The position numbers and the translations under genes are program-made. Below are positions 49,540 to 58,038 of a DNA stretch of 64,000 nucleotides, piece after piece. The notes below the pieces were generated by a model. The model did no database searches. It had not been told where the DNA came from and worked only from the letters and a program-made list of their open reading frames with translations. Numbering within the stretch: the first letter of the stretch is position 1; every line of letters starts with the position of its first letter. This DNA is from an uncultured Oscillibacter sp. (GTDB lineage: Bacteria; Bacillota; Clostridia; Oscillospirales; Oscillospiraceae). Where the stretch lies: contig CAJUMX010000002.1 in the NCBI GenBank assembly GCA_910587705.1, positions 62,001-126,000 on the forward strand, read 5' to 3'.

Positions 49540-51027
49540 TTATTTCAGGAAATCCAGTACCACGCCGTCCATGCCCGGCTTCTCACAGGTGAGGTCGAAC
49601 CGCCGTTTCTTGCCCTTGAGGGCCGCCAGCCGTTTAGGAATTGCCACGCTGGAAACGGCGTTCAGCTGTTCCAGCAGCTCCACGCCATCCCCCTCGGGGG
49701 TCTCGCCGACGGCTCGGAGAACGTGGTCGCAGAACTTATAGGGGGACGCGGTGGAGGCAAAGACCGTCAGGGTCTGGTCCCCGGTCTCCTTCCGGTACTG
49801 CTCCAGCACCCCCGCCGCCACGGCGGTGTGGGTGTCGATGAGGTAGCCGTACTCCTTATAATACTGGGCGATGGTTTCCGTGGTCCCTGCCTCGTCGCAG
49901 AAGCCGCCCCAGAACTGCTCCCGGAGGGCCGCCTTGATGGTTTCCGAAACCTCGTACTTCCCACTGGTGTTCAGGGCCTCCATATAGCCCCGGACCTCCG
50001 CATCGTTCTCCCCGGAGAGGTCGAACAGCAGCCGCTCTAAGTTGCTGGACACCAGAATGTCCATAGAGGGGCTCATGGTGGTGTGGAAGGGCCGGTTTTT
50101 GTCGTACACGCCGGTGCGGAGGAAGTCCGTCAGCACGTCGTTTTTATTGGACGCGCAGATGAGCTTCCCTACCGGCAGGCCCATGCGTTTCGCGTAGTAC
50201 GCCGCCAGGATATCCCCGAAGTTGCCGGTGGGAACGCAGAAGTTTACCTTGTCCCCCATGCTGATCTCCCCGTCCCGGAGCAGATCGCAGTAGGCGGAGA
50301 TATAGTAAACCACCTGGGGCAGGATGCGGCCCCAGTTGATGGAGTTGGCGGAGGACAGGAGATAGCCTCGCTTCGCCAGGGTCTCCCGGATGCCCCCGTC
50401 GGAGAAAATGCGTTTGACTCCCGCCTGGGCGTCGTCAAAGTTGCCCACCACGGCGCAGACACCCACATTCTCCCCATCCTGGGTGACCATCTGGGCCTCC
50501 TGGACCTTGGACACGCCGTCCTTGGGATAGAACACCATGATTTTCGTTTGGGGCACGTCGGCGAAGCCCTCCATGGCGGCCTTGCCGGTGTCGCCGGAGG
50601 TGGCCACCAGGATGCAGACCGTCTTGTCCTCCCCGGTCTTGCGCAGGGCGGCGGAAAGGAGCTGGGGCAGCATCTGGAGGGCCATGTCCTTGAAGGCGGA
50701 AGTGGGGCCGTGCCACAGCTCCAGGCAGTGGGTGGAGCCGTCCACCTTCCGCAGGGGGGCGGCGGCGGGGTGGTCGTACTTATCGGGACCATAGGCGTTA
50801 TTCGCAAAGCCCAGCAGCTCTTCCTCGCTGTAGTCCGTCAGATAAAGGGCCATGACCTTGGCGGCCCGCTCCTGGTAGGAGGCCCCGGTGAGGCTCTTCA
50901 AAAAGTCCTCGCCGATCTGAGGAATGGCCTCCGGGGTCAGCAGCCCGCCGTCCCGGGAGAGGCCCAGCTTCACCGCCTCGGCCCCGGTCACCCGCAGGGT
51001 ACGGTCTCTGGTGCTCAAATACTTCAT
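49540..51027 (-). CDS. thrC: Threonine synthase
   Basis: PLP enzyme turning O-phosphohomoserine into threonine. The 495 residues have the long (E. coli/yeast-like, class I) form with the N-terminal motif and the PLP lysine in LWHGPTSAFKDMALQMLPQL near residue 110, VATSGDTGKAA near 142 and SANSINWGRILPQ near 232. It is 36 bases after yraN. No thrB or hom gene is near. Confidence 0.96.
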   Translation of the reverse strand: MKYLSTRDRTLRVTGAEAVKLGLSRDGGLLTPEAIPQIGEDFLKSLTGASYQERAAKVMALYLTDYSEEELLGFANNAYGPDKYDHPAAAPLRKVDGSTHCLELWHGPTSAFKDMALQMLPQLLSAALRKTGEDKTVCILVATSGDTGKAAMEGFADVPQTKIMVFYPKDGVSKVQEAQMVTQDGENVGVCAVVGNFDDAQAGVKRIFSDGGIRETLAKRGYLLSSANSINWGRILPQVVYYISAYCDLLRDGEISMGDKVNFCVPTGNFGDILAAYYAKRMGLPVGKLICASNKNDVLTDFLRTGVYDKNRPFHTTMSPSMDILVSSNLERLLFDLSGENDAEVRGYMEALNTSGKYEVSETIKAALREQFWGGFCDEAGTTETIAQYYKEYGYLIDTHTAVAAGVLEQYRKETGDQTLTVFASTASPYKFCDHVLRAVGETPEGDGVELLEQLNAVSSVAIPKRLAALKGKKRRFDLTCEKPGMDGVVLDFLK

Positions 51028-51063
51028 GTCTCGTATCTCACCTTTCTGGTTGTGTTTTTGATT

Positions 51064-51423
51064 CTATGCAAAGGCGTCCTCCAGATACTCCACCCGGAAC
51101 GCGCCGTCTTTTCCCTCGTAAACCTCCGCCACGTCGAAGCGGGCGGGGCAGTCCAGGCCGTGAAAGCCCATGTAGAGATTCGCAGCCCGGCGGAGGCGCT
51201 GCTGTTTCCGCCCGTCCACAAATTCCCGGGGCAGCCCGATGGAGCCGGGTCCCCGGCGCTTTGCCTCCACAAAGCAGAGGACGCCCTCGGGGCTGCGGGC
51301 CACAAGGTCCAGCTCCCCGAACCGGCAGCGCCACTGGCGGTCCAAGATGGTATAGCCCCGCGCCTCCAAATACCGCCCGGCCAGGGCCTCCCCCTGGTCC
51401 CCGGATGCCTTCGTCCCGCTCAT
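51064..51423 (-). CDS. yraN: YraN/UPF0102 family nuclease-fold protein
   Basis: A 119-residue protein with a restriction-endonuclease-like fold: GDQGEALAGRYLEARGYTIL at the start, RFGELDLVARSPEGVLCFVEAK (the E...D...EVK-type active site) near residue 32, and KQQRLRRAANLYM near 68. Function unknown. ATG at 51423 overlaps the rnhB stop (ATGA) and has GGAGG seven bases upstream. Confidence 0.93.
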   Translation of the reverse strand: MSGTKASGDQGEALAGRYLEARGYTILDRQWRCRFGELDLVARSPEGVLCFVEAKRRGPGSIGLPREFVDGRKQQRLRRAANLYMGFHGLDCPARFDVAEVYEGKDGAFRVEYLEDAFA

Positions 51424-52040
51424 CGCCGGGCCTCCCACTTTTTCAGGAAGGTCCTCCGGTGGGCCGGACAGGGGCCGTGTTGGTCCAGGGCGGCATAGTG
51501 GGCCTTCGTGCCGTAGCCCTTGTGCTTTGCAAAGCCGTATTGCGGGTAAAGAGCGTCCAGCTCCTGGGAAACATAACGGTCCCGGCTGACCTTCGCCAGA
51601 ATGGAAGCCGCGGCGATGGAGGCGCTTTTTCCATCCCCGCCAATCAGGGTAACATGGGGCGTCTCGATGGCAACCCGGCTGCCGTGGTCCCGGTTGCCGT
51701 CGATGAGGGCCAGGTCCGGCTTCACAGACAGGCCGTCGATGGCTCTTTGCATCGCCAGCATCCGAGCATTGAGGATATCCAGCTCGTCAATTTCCTCCGC
51801 CGTGGCGAAGGCCACGCTCCACACCTCTGCCTGGACGGTAATCTCATCAAAGAGGATTTCCCTTTTTTTCTCGGTCAATTTTTTAGAGTCATTCAGGCCG
51901 GGAATCTCGATTTCCCGGGGCAAGATCACGGCGGCGGCGTACACCGGCCCCGCCAAGGGGCCCGCCCCCGCCTCGTCCACACCGCAGAGGAGGCCGTACC
52001 CCTTATTCCACTGTTCCCGCTCCGGGGTCCACAGGTCCAT
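51420..52040 (-). CDS. rnhB: Ribonuclease HII
   Basis: Removes ribonucleotides and RNA primers from DNA. The 206 residues show the catalytic set CGVDEAGAGPLAGPV (Asp, Glu) near residue 20, LNDSKKLTEKKRE near 48, DALIDGNR-type LALIDGN near 110 and SILAKVSRDRYV near 145. Its first 38 bases overlap the end of the preceding membrane gene. A decayed copy of its first ~60 bases lies at 52563-52622. Confidence 0.97.
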   Translation of the reverse strand: MDLWTPEREQWNKGYGLLCGVDEAGAGPLAGPVYAAAVILPREIEIPGLNDSKKLTEKKREILFDEITVQAEVWSVAFATAEEIDELDILNARMLAMQRAIDGLSVKPDLALIDGNRDHGSRVAIETPHVTLIGGDGKSASIAAASILAKVSRDRYVSQELDALYPQYGFAKHKGYGTKAHYAALDQHGPCPAHRRTFLKKWEARR

Positions 52041-52542
52041 GGGCCGTCTCTCCTCTCTGTCTGGCCCGGTGGTGGAGCCAAGTGAAATACAGGAAATGGA
52101 GCAGGCAAATGAACAATGCCGCCCCGCATCCCCCGCTGTAGCGGACCATTCCCGGCAAGTCCGCCAGCCATTGAAACAGCAGCCACGTAAAGGCCAGCAG
52201 CTGATTCAGCGGCGTCAGGAAGGAACAAAGCACCCCAAAAATAAGGAAGCCATTCACATCTCGAATCAAGTCCAGTTCGGCCGCCAGAATCGCTCCCGCC
52301 GCCAGCGCGGCGCTGAAAGCCCAGTACCATTTCGCAAAGCGGAGCAGCCCCGGCCTTCCTCCGACAAGCCATATGTCCAGGGCCACCAGGCCCAGGAGCC
52401 AAACCGCCAGCAGAACCCAGGTCCAGCTGGTATACGTCTGATAAAGGCTGTGCAAAAACGCCTGAACGCTGGCGTAAACGTGAAGGACCACCCAGCCAAC
52501 CGCCGCGAAATCGGCGGCGGACCACCGTTTGTTGTCTCCCAT
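52003..52542 (-). CDS. Four-helix membrane protein, paralogue B
   Basis: A 179-residue protein with four or more hydrophobic segments (for example WVLLAVWLLGLVALDIWLVG and FLIFGVLCSFLTPLNQLLAF). It is clearly paralogous to the protein at 52585-53121: shared landmarks are WLL-x-L-x-ALD-x-WL, ALAAG, FxTPLxQLxAFxWLLF and the C-terminal GPVDPG. The TGA/TAA end runs 38 bases into rnhB. Function unknown. GGAGG lies seven bases before the start. Confidence 0.75.
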   Translation of the reverse strand: MGDNKRWSAADFAAVGWVVLHVYASVQAFLHSLYQTYTSWTWVLLAVWLLGLVALDIWLVGGRPGLLRFAKWYWAFSAALAAGAILAAELDLIRDVNGFLIFGVLCSFLTPLNQLLAFTWLLFQWLADLPGMVRYSGGCGAALFICLLHFLYFTWLHHRARQRGETAHGPVDPGAGTVE

Positions 52543-52562
52543 TATGGTACCTCCAAAGTAAA

Positions 52563-52622
52563 TCCACCGCAGAGGGTAGAACCGCTATTCCTTTGTTTCC
52601 ACTCCGGGGTCCACAGGTCCAT
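52563..52622 (-). pseudogene. Relic of the rnhB 5' end (about 60 bp)
   Basis: Reading leftward from an ATG at 52622 the DNA begins like rnhB: both translate MDLWTPE, then WKQRNSG here against REQWNKG in rnhB, then STLCGG against YGLLCG. The DNA match covers about 60 bases with a 3-base gap, ending near CTCTGCGGTG. The frame soon meets the ribosome site of paralogue B. It marks a tandem duplication of [membrane gene + rnhB start]. Confidence 0.8.
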
Positions 52623-53121
52623 CTGGCGGCGCTCCTTTCTTCACAGCCCGGCGGTGGAGCCGGACGATATAGATGAAATGGATGAGGCAGAACAGCAGCG
52701 TGGCCGACCACCAGACGCCAAACCGGAGGCTTCCCCGCAGTCCCGCCAGCTCGTCAAACAGCAGCCAGGCGAAAGCCATGAGCTGATACAGCGGCGTCAC
52801 AAACGCGCAGATCATTCCAAGAATCACGGCCCAGTCCAGGGACAGCCTCAGCGTCGCCACCAAAAGTCCTCCTGCTGCCAGCGCGGAGCTGAAGCCCCAG
52901 AACCATTTCAGGCTTCGCAGCAGCTCCGCCCCCCCGAAAAAATACAGCCAAACATCCAGCGCCAGCAAGCATAAAAGCCACAGTCCCAGGAATATCCAGG
53001 ATGAAGCTGTGTAAGTGTAGTACCAGTTCTCAAAGAACGTGCGGACGCCGGTATAGAAATGCAGAATGACACACGCCGTCACCGCCGTCGCGCCGAGGCC
53101 CTTTTTCGTTCTTTCACTCAT
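52585..53121 (-). CDS. Four-helix membrane protein, paralogue A
   Basis: A 178-residue paralogue of the neighbouring gene, with hydrophobic segments such as SWIFLGLWLLCLLALDVWLY and FVTPLYQLMAFAWLLF. It starts at 53121, its ATG overlapping the rbgA stop as ATGA. Its last codons (DGPVDPGVETKE) read into the rnhB relic, ending exactly 38 bases past the relic ATG, as paralogue B does in real rnhB. Function unknown. Confidence 0.75.
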   Translation of the reverse strand: MSERTKKGLGATAVTACVILHFYTGVRTFFENWYYTYTASSWIFLGLWLLCLLALDVWLYFFGGAELLRSLKWFWGFSSALAAGGLLVATLRLSLDWAVILGMICAFVTPLYQLMAFAWLLFDELAGLRGSLRFGVWWSATLLFCLIHFIYIVRLHRRAVKKGAPPDGPVDPGVETKE

Positions 53122-53990
53122 CCCGGTTCCTCCAGGGTAAACCGCCCCAGCTTGCCGGAGCGGAACTCGTCCAGCAGAATCTTCGCCATGCGCTCGGTGT
53201 CCACCTCGCCTCCGGAGATGAGAAAACCCCGCCGCCGTCCGGCGGCCTCCAGCAGCCGCCAACCGAAAGCTACGTCGTTCTCCTCCCCCTCCCGCTCCGG
53301 CAGGGCTGGGAGCTTATAGCCGGTTTTCAGCGCCTCCGGGTACTTCTCCGCAAGGTACGCCATCAAGTGGCACCCCAGGGTCTCCGTGTCCAGAATCTCG
53401 TCCTTCACCGCGCCGGTAAAGGCCAGATGGAGCCCCACGTCCTTGTCGTCCAGCTTGGGCCAGAGGATACCGGGGGTATCCAGCAGCTCCAGCCCTTTGT
53501 CAATGGGTACCCACTGTTTCGTCCGGGTGACGCCAGGGCGGTCCTCCGCCTTGGCCGTTTTCCGGCCTGCGATTTTATTGATAAAGGTGGACTTCCCCAC
53601 GTTGGGGATGCCCAGGACCATGACCCGGATTATCCGGCCCGTCTGGCCCTTCTCGGCGTAAGCGCGGAGCTTCTCCGCCAGCAGCGCCCGGACGGCGGAG
53701 GAAAAGGCTCCCGTACCCGCGCCGCTCTTGGAATCCGTCTCCAGCACCGCCCAGCCCTTTTCCCGGAAATAAGCCGACCACTCCTTCGTGGCCTCCCGGT
53801 CTGCCTGATCCGCCCGGTTCAAAACCACCAGCCGAGGCTTCCCCGCCGTCAGGCCGTCCACATCCGGGTTCCGGCTGGAGCGGGGAATGCGGGCGTCCAG
53901 AATTTCGCACACCGCGTCCACGTTTTTCAGCTGTTCGGCAATCATCCGGCGGGTTTTTGCCATGTGTCCGGGATACCATTGGATTTCCAC
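53118..53990 (-). CDS. rbgA: Ribosome biogenesis GTPase RbgA/YlqF
   Basis: Circularly permuted GTPase for late 50S assembly. The 290 residues show G4 NRAD near 58, G1 GIPNVGKSTF near 127, G2 GVTRT near 152 and G3 DTPG near 170, then the C-terminal RNA-binding helices. The start is the GTG at 53990, which shares its first base with the TAG stop of the signal peptidase gene; GGGGGA is eight bases upstream. Order rbgA-rnhB-yraN is standard, here with the duplicated membrane gene inserted. Confidence 0.96.
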   Translation of the reverse strand: MEIQWYPGHMAKTRRMIAEQLKNVDAVCEILDARIPRSSRNPDVDGLTAGKPRLVVLNRADQADREATKEWSAYFREKGWAVLETDSKSGAGTGAFSSAVRALLAEKLRAYAEKGQTGRIIRVMVLGIPNVGKSTFINKIAGRKTAKAEDRPGVTRTKQWVPIDKGLELLDTPGILWPKLDDKDVGLHLAFTGAVKDEILDTETLGCHLMAYLAEKYPEALKTGYKLPALPEREGEENDVAFGWRLLEAAGRRRGFLISGGEVDTERMAKILLDEFRSGKLGRFTLEEPG

Positions 53991-54580
53991 TAGCCGATTC
54001 CCCCTATCCGTTCATAGTCCCGTATTCCCGTCCCGGCGTCTGGGCCTGGAAAGGCCAGATACACCGCCCGGCCGATGATATAGCGCTCATCCACCGTGCC
54101 CAGTCTCGCGTCCCGGCTATCGGTGGAGTTGTTACGGTTGTCCCCCAGGACAAAGACGCTGCCCTTCGGCACCGTGAGGGGAAAGGCCGTTCCCTCTGCC
54201 GTGAAGGTCCGCTCACTGATATAGTCCTCCTGGAGGGGCTTCCCGTCCACAAAGACCGTTCCGGAGGTGAAATCAATGTCCACCACCTGCCCCTCCACAG
54301 CCACCACCCGCTTAACGATGGGCGTGGGGAGAAAGCTCTCCTTCCGCAAAACCACAATGTCCCCCGGCTCGTAGCCGTCGCAGAGCATAGCGTTCAGCAC
54401 CAGCAGCCGGTCCCCGTCCTGGAGGGTGGGCACCATGGAGTGGCCATCCACGCCGATCAGGCGGACGGCAAAGGTAAACAGAAGCACCACCGCCAGCACA
54501 GAGCAGACCAGGGCCTGCACCCACTCGTATGCCTCCCGGCTCTTTTTCTCCCGGGGCTCCGCCCGCGCTTCTTTCTGCAT
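53990..54580 (-). CDS. Signal peptidase I (second of two)
   Basis: A 196-residue membrane protease that cuts signal peptides. One N-terminal membrane segment (about 23-43, LVCSVLAVVLLFTFAVRLIG), catalytic Ser in GHSMVPTLQDGD near 47, catalytic Lys in IVKRVVAVEG near 85, and box E GDNRNNSTDSR near 150. I place the start at 54580 (MQKEARAEP), with AAGGAG eleven bases upstream. It ends ERIGGIG and directly precedes rbgA. Confidence 0.93.
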   Translation of the reverse strand: MQKEARAEPREKKSREAYEWVQALVCSVLAVVLLFTFAVRLIGVDGHSMVPTLQDGDRLLVLNAMLCDGYEPGDIVVLRKESFLPTPIVKRVVAVEGQVVDIDFTSGTVFVDGKPLQEDYISERTFTAEGTAFPLTVPKGSVFVLGDNRNNSTDSRDARLGTVDERYIIGRAVYLAFPGPDAGTGIRDYERIGGIG

Positions 54581-54614
54581 GTCTCTTTCTCTCCTTGATC
54601 CGGGCCGTTCTTTC

Positions 54615-55208
54615 TCAGAGCGCCCCAATGCGGTCCCATTCCCGCATGCCCAAGTCCTCGGTCTCTCCCGGCAGCAGCAGGAATACCGCCCGGCCAATGA
54701 GGCAGCGCTCATCCACCGCCCCCAGCTCCGGAGCCCGGCTGTCCCGACTGCCGTTGCGGTTGTCTCCCATGAGGAAAACCGAACCCTCCGGCACGGTGAG
54801 GGGGAACTCCGTTCCCTCCGACAGGTGGGTGGCCTCCCGGATGTAGGGCTCCTCCAGAGGCTGACCGTCCACATAGACTATGCCGCCTTCAAAGTCTACG
54901 TCTACAGTCTGTCCCCCAGTGGCGATGACCCGCTTGACAATGGGCTCCCCGTTCTCAAAGGTGGCCTTGGCGGCAATCACCACGTCTCCCGGCTCAAAGT
55001 CTCCACAGAGGAGCCGGTTCACCACCAACAGCAGGTCCCCGTTTTGCAGCGTCTCCCGCATGGAGCCGCCGGAAACCCCTACCACCCGGGCCCCGAAGGC
55101 GAACAGCACCACTGCCGCCAGTACAGAGCACACCAGCGCCTGGGTCCACTCGTAAATCCCCCGGCCCGGCTGCTCCTGCTTCTTTTCGTCCTTTTTGTTC
55201 TCCGGCAT
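54615..55208 (-). CDS. Signal peptidase I (first of two)
   Basis: A 197-residue paralogue of the next gene, with the same plan: membrane segment ALVCSVLAAVVLFAFG at about 25-40, catalytic Ser in GGSMRETLQNGD near 50, Lys in IVKRVIATGG near 92, and GDNRNGSRDSR near 150. The Arg in SMRETL replaces the usual SMxPTL Pro context, which may shift substrate choice. The tandem pair has its own promoter at 55255-55283. Confidence 0.93.
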   Translation of the reverse strand: MPENKKDEKKQEQPGRGIYEWTQALVCSVLAAVVLFAFGARVVGVSGGSMRETLQNGDLLLVVNRLLCGDFEPGDVVIAAKATFENGEPIVKRVIATGGQTVDVDFEGGIVYVDGQPLEEPYIREATHLSEGTEFPLTVPEGSVFLMGDNRNGSRDSRAPELGAVDERCLIGRAVFLLLPGETEDLGMREWDRIGAL

Positions 55209-55254
55209 GTCACGTTCCTCCGTTGGCGTCAGCCAAAAGTTATCAATCTAAAAT

Positions 55255-55283
55255 AGTATAACAAGAAAATCTTGAAATCACAA
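55255..55283 (-). promoter_or_regulatory. Promoter of the signal peptidase-rbgA-rnhB operon
   Basis: Minus strand TTGTGA (55283-55278), 17-base spacer, TATACT (55260-55255). The rest of the gap 55209-55511 holds the metA terminator (55320-55354) and, from 55355 to 55511, nothing recognisable. Confidence 0.7.
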
Positions 55284-55319
55284 GGGGTTTTTTCAAAGAG
55301 GGCGAAAGAGGGCCTCAAC

Positions 55320-55354
55320 AGACAAAACCTCCGGCTTGGCCGGAGGTTTTGTCT
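55320..55354 (-). terminator. Terminator of the metY-metA operon
   Basis: AGACAAAACCTCCGG and CCGGAGGTTTTGTCT form a 15-bp stem, with TTTTGTCT at the exit. It lies 158 bases after the metA stop codon. Confidence 0.75.
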
Positions 55355-55511
55355 TATAAACACGTCTTTCCGAAGTGCTGCCAGCAACCGTTCACAACAC
55401 CACCGCCAGCCGGGCTACTCAGCCCCGCCTGCGCCATCTGCCCGTTTGAACGCCAAAAAGCAGTTCCGGCGGACCTGTCCGGGGAAGAGAAACGGTGTGC
55501 CTCCAGATTTT

Positions 55512-56450
55512 TCAATCGTCCGTGCGAACGCCGTGTCGAATTCCGCCGATGTCATAGGGCGTTGTCTGATACACGCAGTAATTCAGCCAGTTGGCGTACA
55601 GCAGGTGCGCGCAGGAGCGCCAGCGAACCGTCGGCTCCCGGCTGGGATCGTCCTGGGGGAAATAGTGCCGGGGAAGCTGGATGTCCACCCCGGCGGCCAC
55701 ATCCCGCAGGTACTCTTTTTTCAGCGTATCCCGGTCATATTCCGCGTGCCCCATGAGGAACACCTGCCGTCCCAAAGCGGTCTTGGCGGCGTAAACCCCC
55801 GCCTCCGGAGAGGCGGCCATGATTTTCAGCTCCGGCACAGCCTCTATATCCTCCCGCCGGACGGTGGTATTCCGGGAGTGGGGAACCCAGAAGGAGTCGT
55901 CAAACCCCCGGAAGAGGATGAAATTGGAGTCCTCCAGCGTATGCTGAAACACGCCGAACAGCTTCTGCGGCAGGGCATGCTTGGGAATGCCATAGTGGTA
56001 ATACAGCCCCGCCTGCGCTCCCCAGCAGATATGGAGGGTGGAGTGGACGCTGCGCTTACTCCACTCCATGATCTCGCAGAGCTCCGGCCAGTAGTCCACC
56101 TCCTCAAAAGGCAGGTGCTCCACCGGTGCGCCGGTGATAATCAGGCCGTCAAAGGTCCGGTTCTTCACCTCGGCAAAGGTCTTGTAAAAGGTCAGCATAT
56201 GCTGTTGGGAGGTATTTCGAGAGACATGCCCGGCGGGGGCGATGAGCTCCAGCTCAATTTGCAACGGCGTGTTTCCTAGAACCCGGGCCAGCTGCGTCTC
56301 CGTGTCCGCCTTGGTGGGCATCAGGTTCAGCAGCAGAATTTGCAAAGGCCGGATGTCCTGTGTGACGGCTCTGGTCTCCGTCATGACAAAGATGTTTTCC
56401 TGACGCAGGGTCCGGGTGGCGGGAAGTTTGTTTGGTATCTTGATGGGCAT
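55512..56450 (-). CDS. metA: Homoserine O-acetyltransferase (MetA family)
   Basis: Activates homoserine for methionine synthesis. The 312 residues show LNLMPTKADTETQL near 41, the catalytic Cys142 in ICWGAQAGLYYHYG and His in FLMGHAEYD near 235. Residue 111 is Glu (GAPVEHLPF), the residue tied to acetyl-CoA use in Bacillus-type MetA; succinyl-CoA enzymes have Gly there. This fits the O-acetylhomoserine enzyme encoded just before it. ATG is one base after the metY stop. Confidence 0.96.
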   Translation of the reverse strand: MPIKIPNKLPATRTLRQENIFVMTETRAVTQDIRPLQILLLNLMPTKADTETQLARVLGNTPLQIELELIAPAGHVSRNTSQQHMLTFYKTFAEVKNRTFDGLIITGAPVEHLPFEEVDYWPELCEIMEWSKRSVHSTLHICWGAQAGLYYHYGIPKHALPQKLFGVFQHTLEDSNFILFRGFDDSFWVPHSRNTTVRREDIEAVPELKIMAASPEAGVYAAKTALGRQVFLMGHAEYDRDTLKKEYLRDVAAGVDIQLPRHYFPQDDPSREPTVRWRSCAHLLYANWLNYCVYQTTPYDIGGIRHGVRTDD

Positions 56451-56451
56451 T

Positions 56452-57738
56452 TTAGTTCACAGCCTCCAGCGCCTGTTGGATGTCCTCTATGAGGTCCTCC
56501 TTGCTCTCCAGGCCGCAGGACATGCGGACAAGGCCCGCGGGAACTCCGGCAGCGGCAAGCTGTGCGTCATTCATCTGGCGATGAGTGGAGCTGGCGGGAT
56601 TCAAGCAGCAGGTTCGGGCGTCCGCCACGTGGGTCTCAATGGCGGCCAGCTTCAATCGGCTCATAAAAATCCCGGCGGCCTCCCGCCCGCCCTTCAGCTC
56701 GAAAGACACCACGCCGCAGGAGCCTTTGGGCAGGTATTTCCGCGCCAGGGCATGGTATTTGTCCCCAGGCAGGCCGCAGTAGCTCACATGGGCTACCTTG
56801 GGATGCGCCGCCAGGAACTCCGCCACGGCCTGCCCGTTTTCACAGTGACGCTGCATGCGAACATGCAGGCTCTCCAGCCCCAGATTCAGGTAGAAGGCGC
56901 TCTGGGGAGACTGGGTGCAGCCGAAGTCCCGCATGAGCTGGGCGGTGCATTTGGTGATGAAGGCCCCGGCCTGCCCGAACTTTTCCGCGTAGGTAATGCC
57001 ATGATAGCTCTCATCCGGCGTGCAGAGGCCGGGGAATTTGTCCTTGTGGGCCATCCAGTCGAATTTTCCGGAATCCACCACGGCTCCGCCTACCGCCACG
57101 CCATGGCCGTCCATATATTTGGTGGTGGAATGGGTCACGATATCCGCGCCCCAATCGAAGGGCCGGCATCCCACGGGGGTGGCAAAGGTGTTGTCCACCA
57201 CCAGAGGTACGCCGTGGGCATGGGCGGCGGCGGCAAACCTTTCAATGTCCAGCACCGTCAGGGCAGGGTTGGCGATGGTCTCGCCAAACACGGCTTTGGT
57301 ATTGGGACGGAAGGCGGCGTTCAGCTCCTCCTCCGTGCAGTCCGGGAAAACGAAGGTAACCTCGACGCCCATTTTCGCCATGGTGACGGAGATCAGGTTG
57401 AAGGTGCCGCCGTAAATGGAGGAAGAGGAAACGATATGGTCCCCGCAGGAGGCGATGTTGAAGAGGGCGAAGAAATTGGCCGCCTGACCGGAGGAGGTAA
57501 GCATAGCGGCGGTTCCACCCTCCAGGGCGGCGATTTTCGCCGCCACATAATCGCAGGTGGGATTCTGAAGGCGGGAGTAGAAATAGCCGCTGGCCTCCAG
57601 GTCGAAGAGCTTGCCCATATCCTCGGAGGTGGCGTATTTGAAGGTGGTGGACTGGACAATGGGAATCTGCCGGGGTTCGCCGCTGCCGGGCGTATAGCCC
57701 CCTTGTACGCAGATGGTCTCGGGACGGTAGCTGTTCAT
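56452..57738 (-). CDS. metY: O-acetylhomoserine aminocarboxypropyltransferase (sulfhydrylase)
   Basis: PLP enzyme making homocysteine from O-acetylhomoserine and sulfide. The 428 residues include YSRLQNPTCDYVAAKIAALE near 55, SSGQAANFFALF near 85 and the PLP lysine in HSTTKYMDGHG near 208. The start at 57738 (MNSYRPETICVQGG) has AAGGAG eight bases upstream; the open frame from 57837 overlaps the T-box terminator and is rejected. It forms an operon with metA under Met-tRNA control. Confidence 0.96.
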   Translation of the reverse strand: MNSYRPETICVQGGYTPGSGEPRQIPIVQSTTFKYATSEDMGKLFDLEASGYFYSRLQNPTCDYVAAKIAALEGGTAAMLTSSGQAANFFALFNIASCGDHIVSSSSIYGGTFNLISVTMAKMGVEVTFVFPDCTEEELNAAFRPNTKAVFGETIANPALTVLDIERFAAAAHAHGVPLVVDNTFATPVGCRPFDWGADIVTHSTTKYMDGHGVAVGGAVVDSGKFDWMAHKDKFPGLCTPDESYHGITYAEKFGQAGAFITKCTAQLMRDFGCTQSPQSAFYLNLGLESLHVRMQRHCENGQAVAEFLAAHPKVAHVSYCGLPGDKYHALARKYLPKGSCGVVSFELKGGREAAGIFMSRLKLAAIETHVADARTCCLNPASSTHRQMNDAQLAAAGVPAGLVRMSCGLESKEDLIEDIQQALEAVN

Positions 57739-57766
57739 AAATTGTGCTCCTTTCAGCATTGGGACG

Positions 57767-58032
57767 AAAAACGGCTTCCGTCCCAAAGGAATTTCCTTTG
57801 AGACGAAAGCCGGTAAAGCCTCCGCGGTACCACTCAAATTGCGCCGGCCTCACAGCCGGGCGCCCCTCACAGGGCCAAACAGCCCCTTTGCCCTAACGCG
57901 GCATACGGGACGCCCTACATTATCGAACGTCCGGCTCAGGAGCCATAGGACTTGGGGACCATTCCTACCGGCTCGCACCGTCCGCCGGCTCTCTGAAGGT
58001 CCGCATCCCCGTCCCTCTCCGTCATTGCTTTT
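57767..58032 (-). ncRNA. Methionine T-box leader of metY-metA
   Basis: On the minus strand the leader contains Stem I with the AG-bulge segment CAGAGAGCCGGC and distal loop GGUGCGAGCCGG, and a specifier-region AUG at 57946-57944 (CCUAUGGCUC), the codon for methionine. The conserved T-box sequence GAGUGGUACCGCGGAGG is at 57834-57818. The terminator stem GGCTTTCGTCTCAAAGG paired with CCTTTGGGACGGAAGCC (57812-57772) and a U run follow. Uncharged tRNA-Met would favour the antiterminator and switch the genes on. Confidence 0.92.
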
Positions 58033-58038
58033 GGAAAT

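Noticed and set aside
57767..58032. SAM riboswitch before the methionine genes
   Set aside because: The leader has the T-box sequence UGGUACCGCG and Stem I features instead of the SAM-I core.
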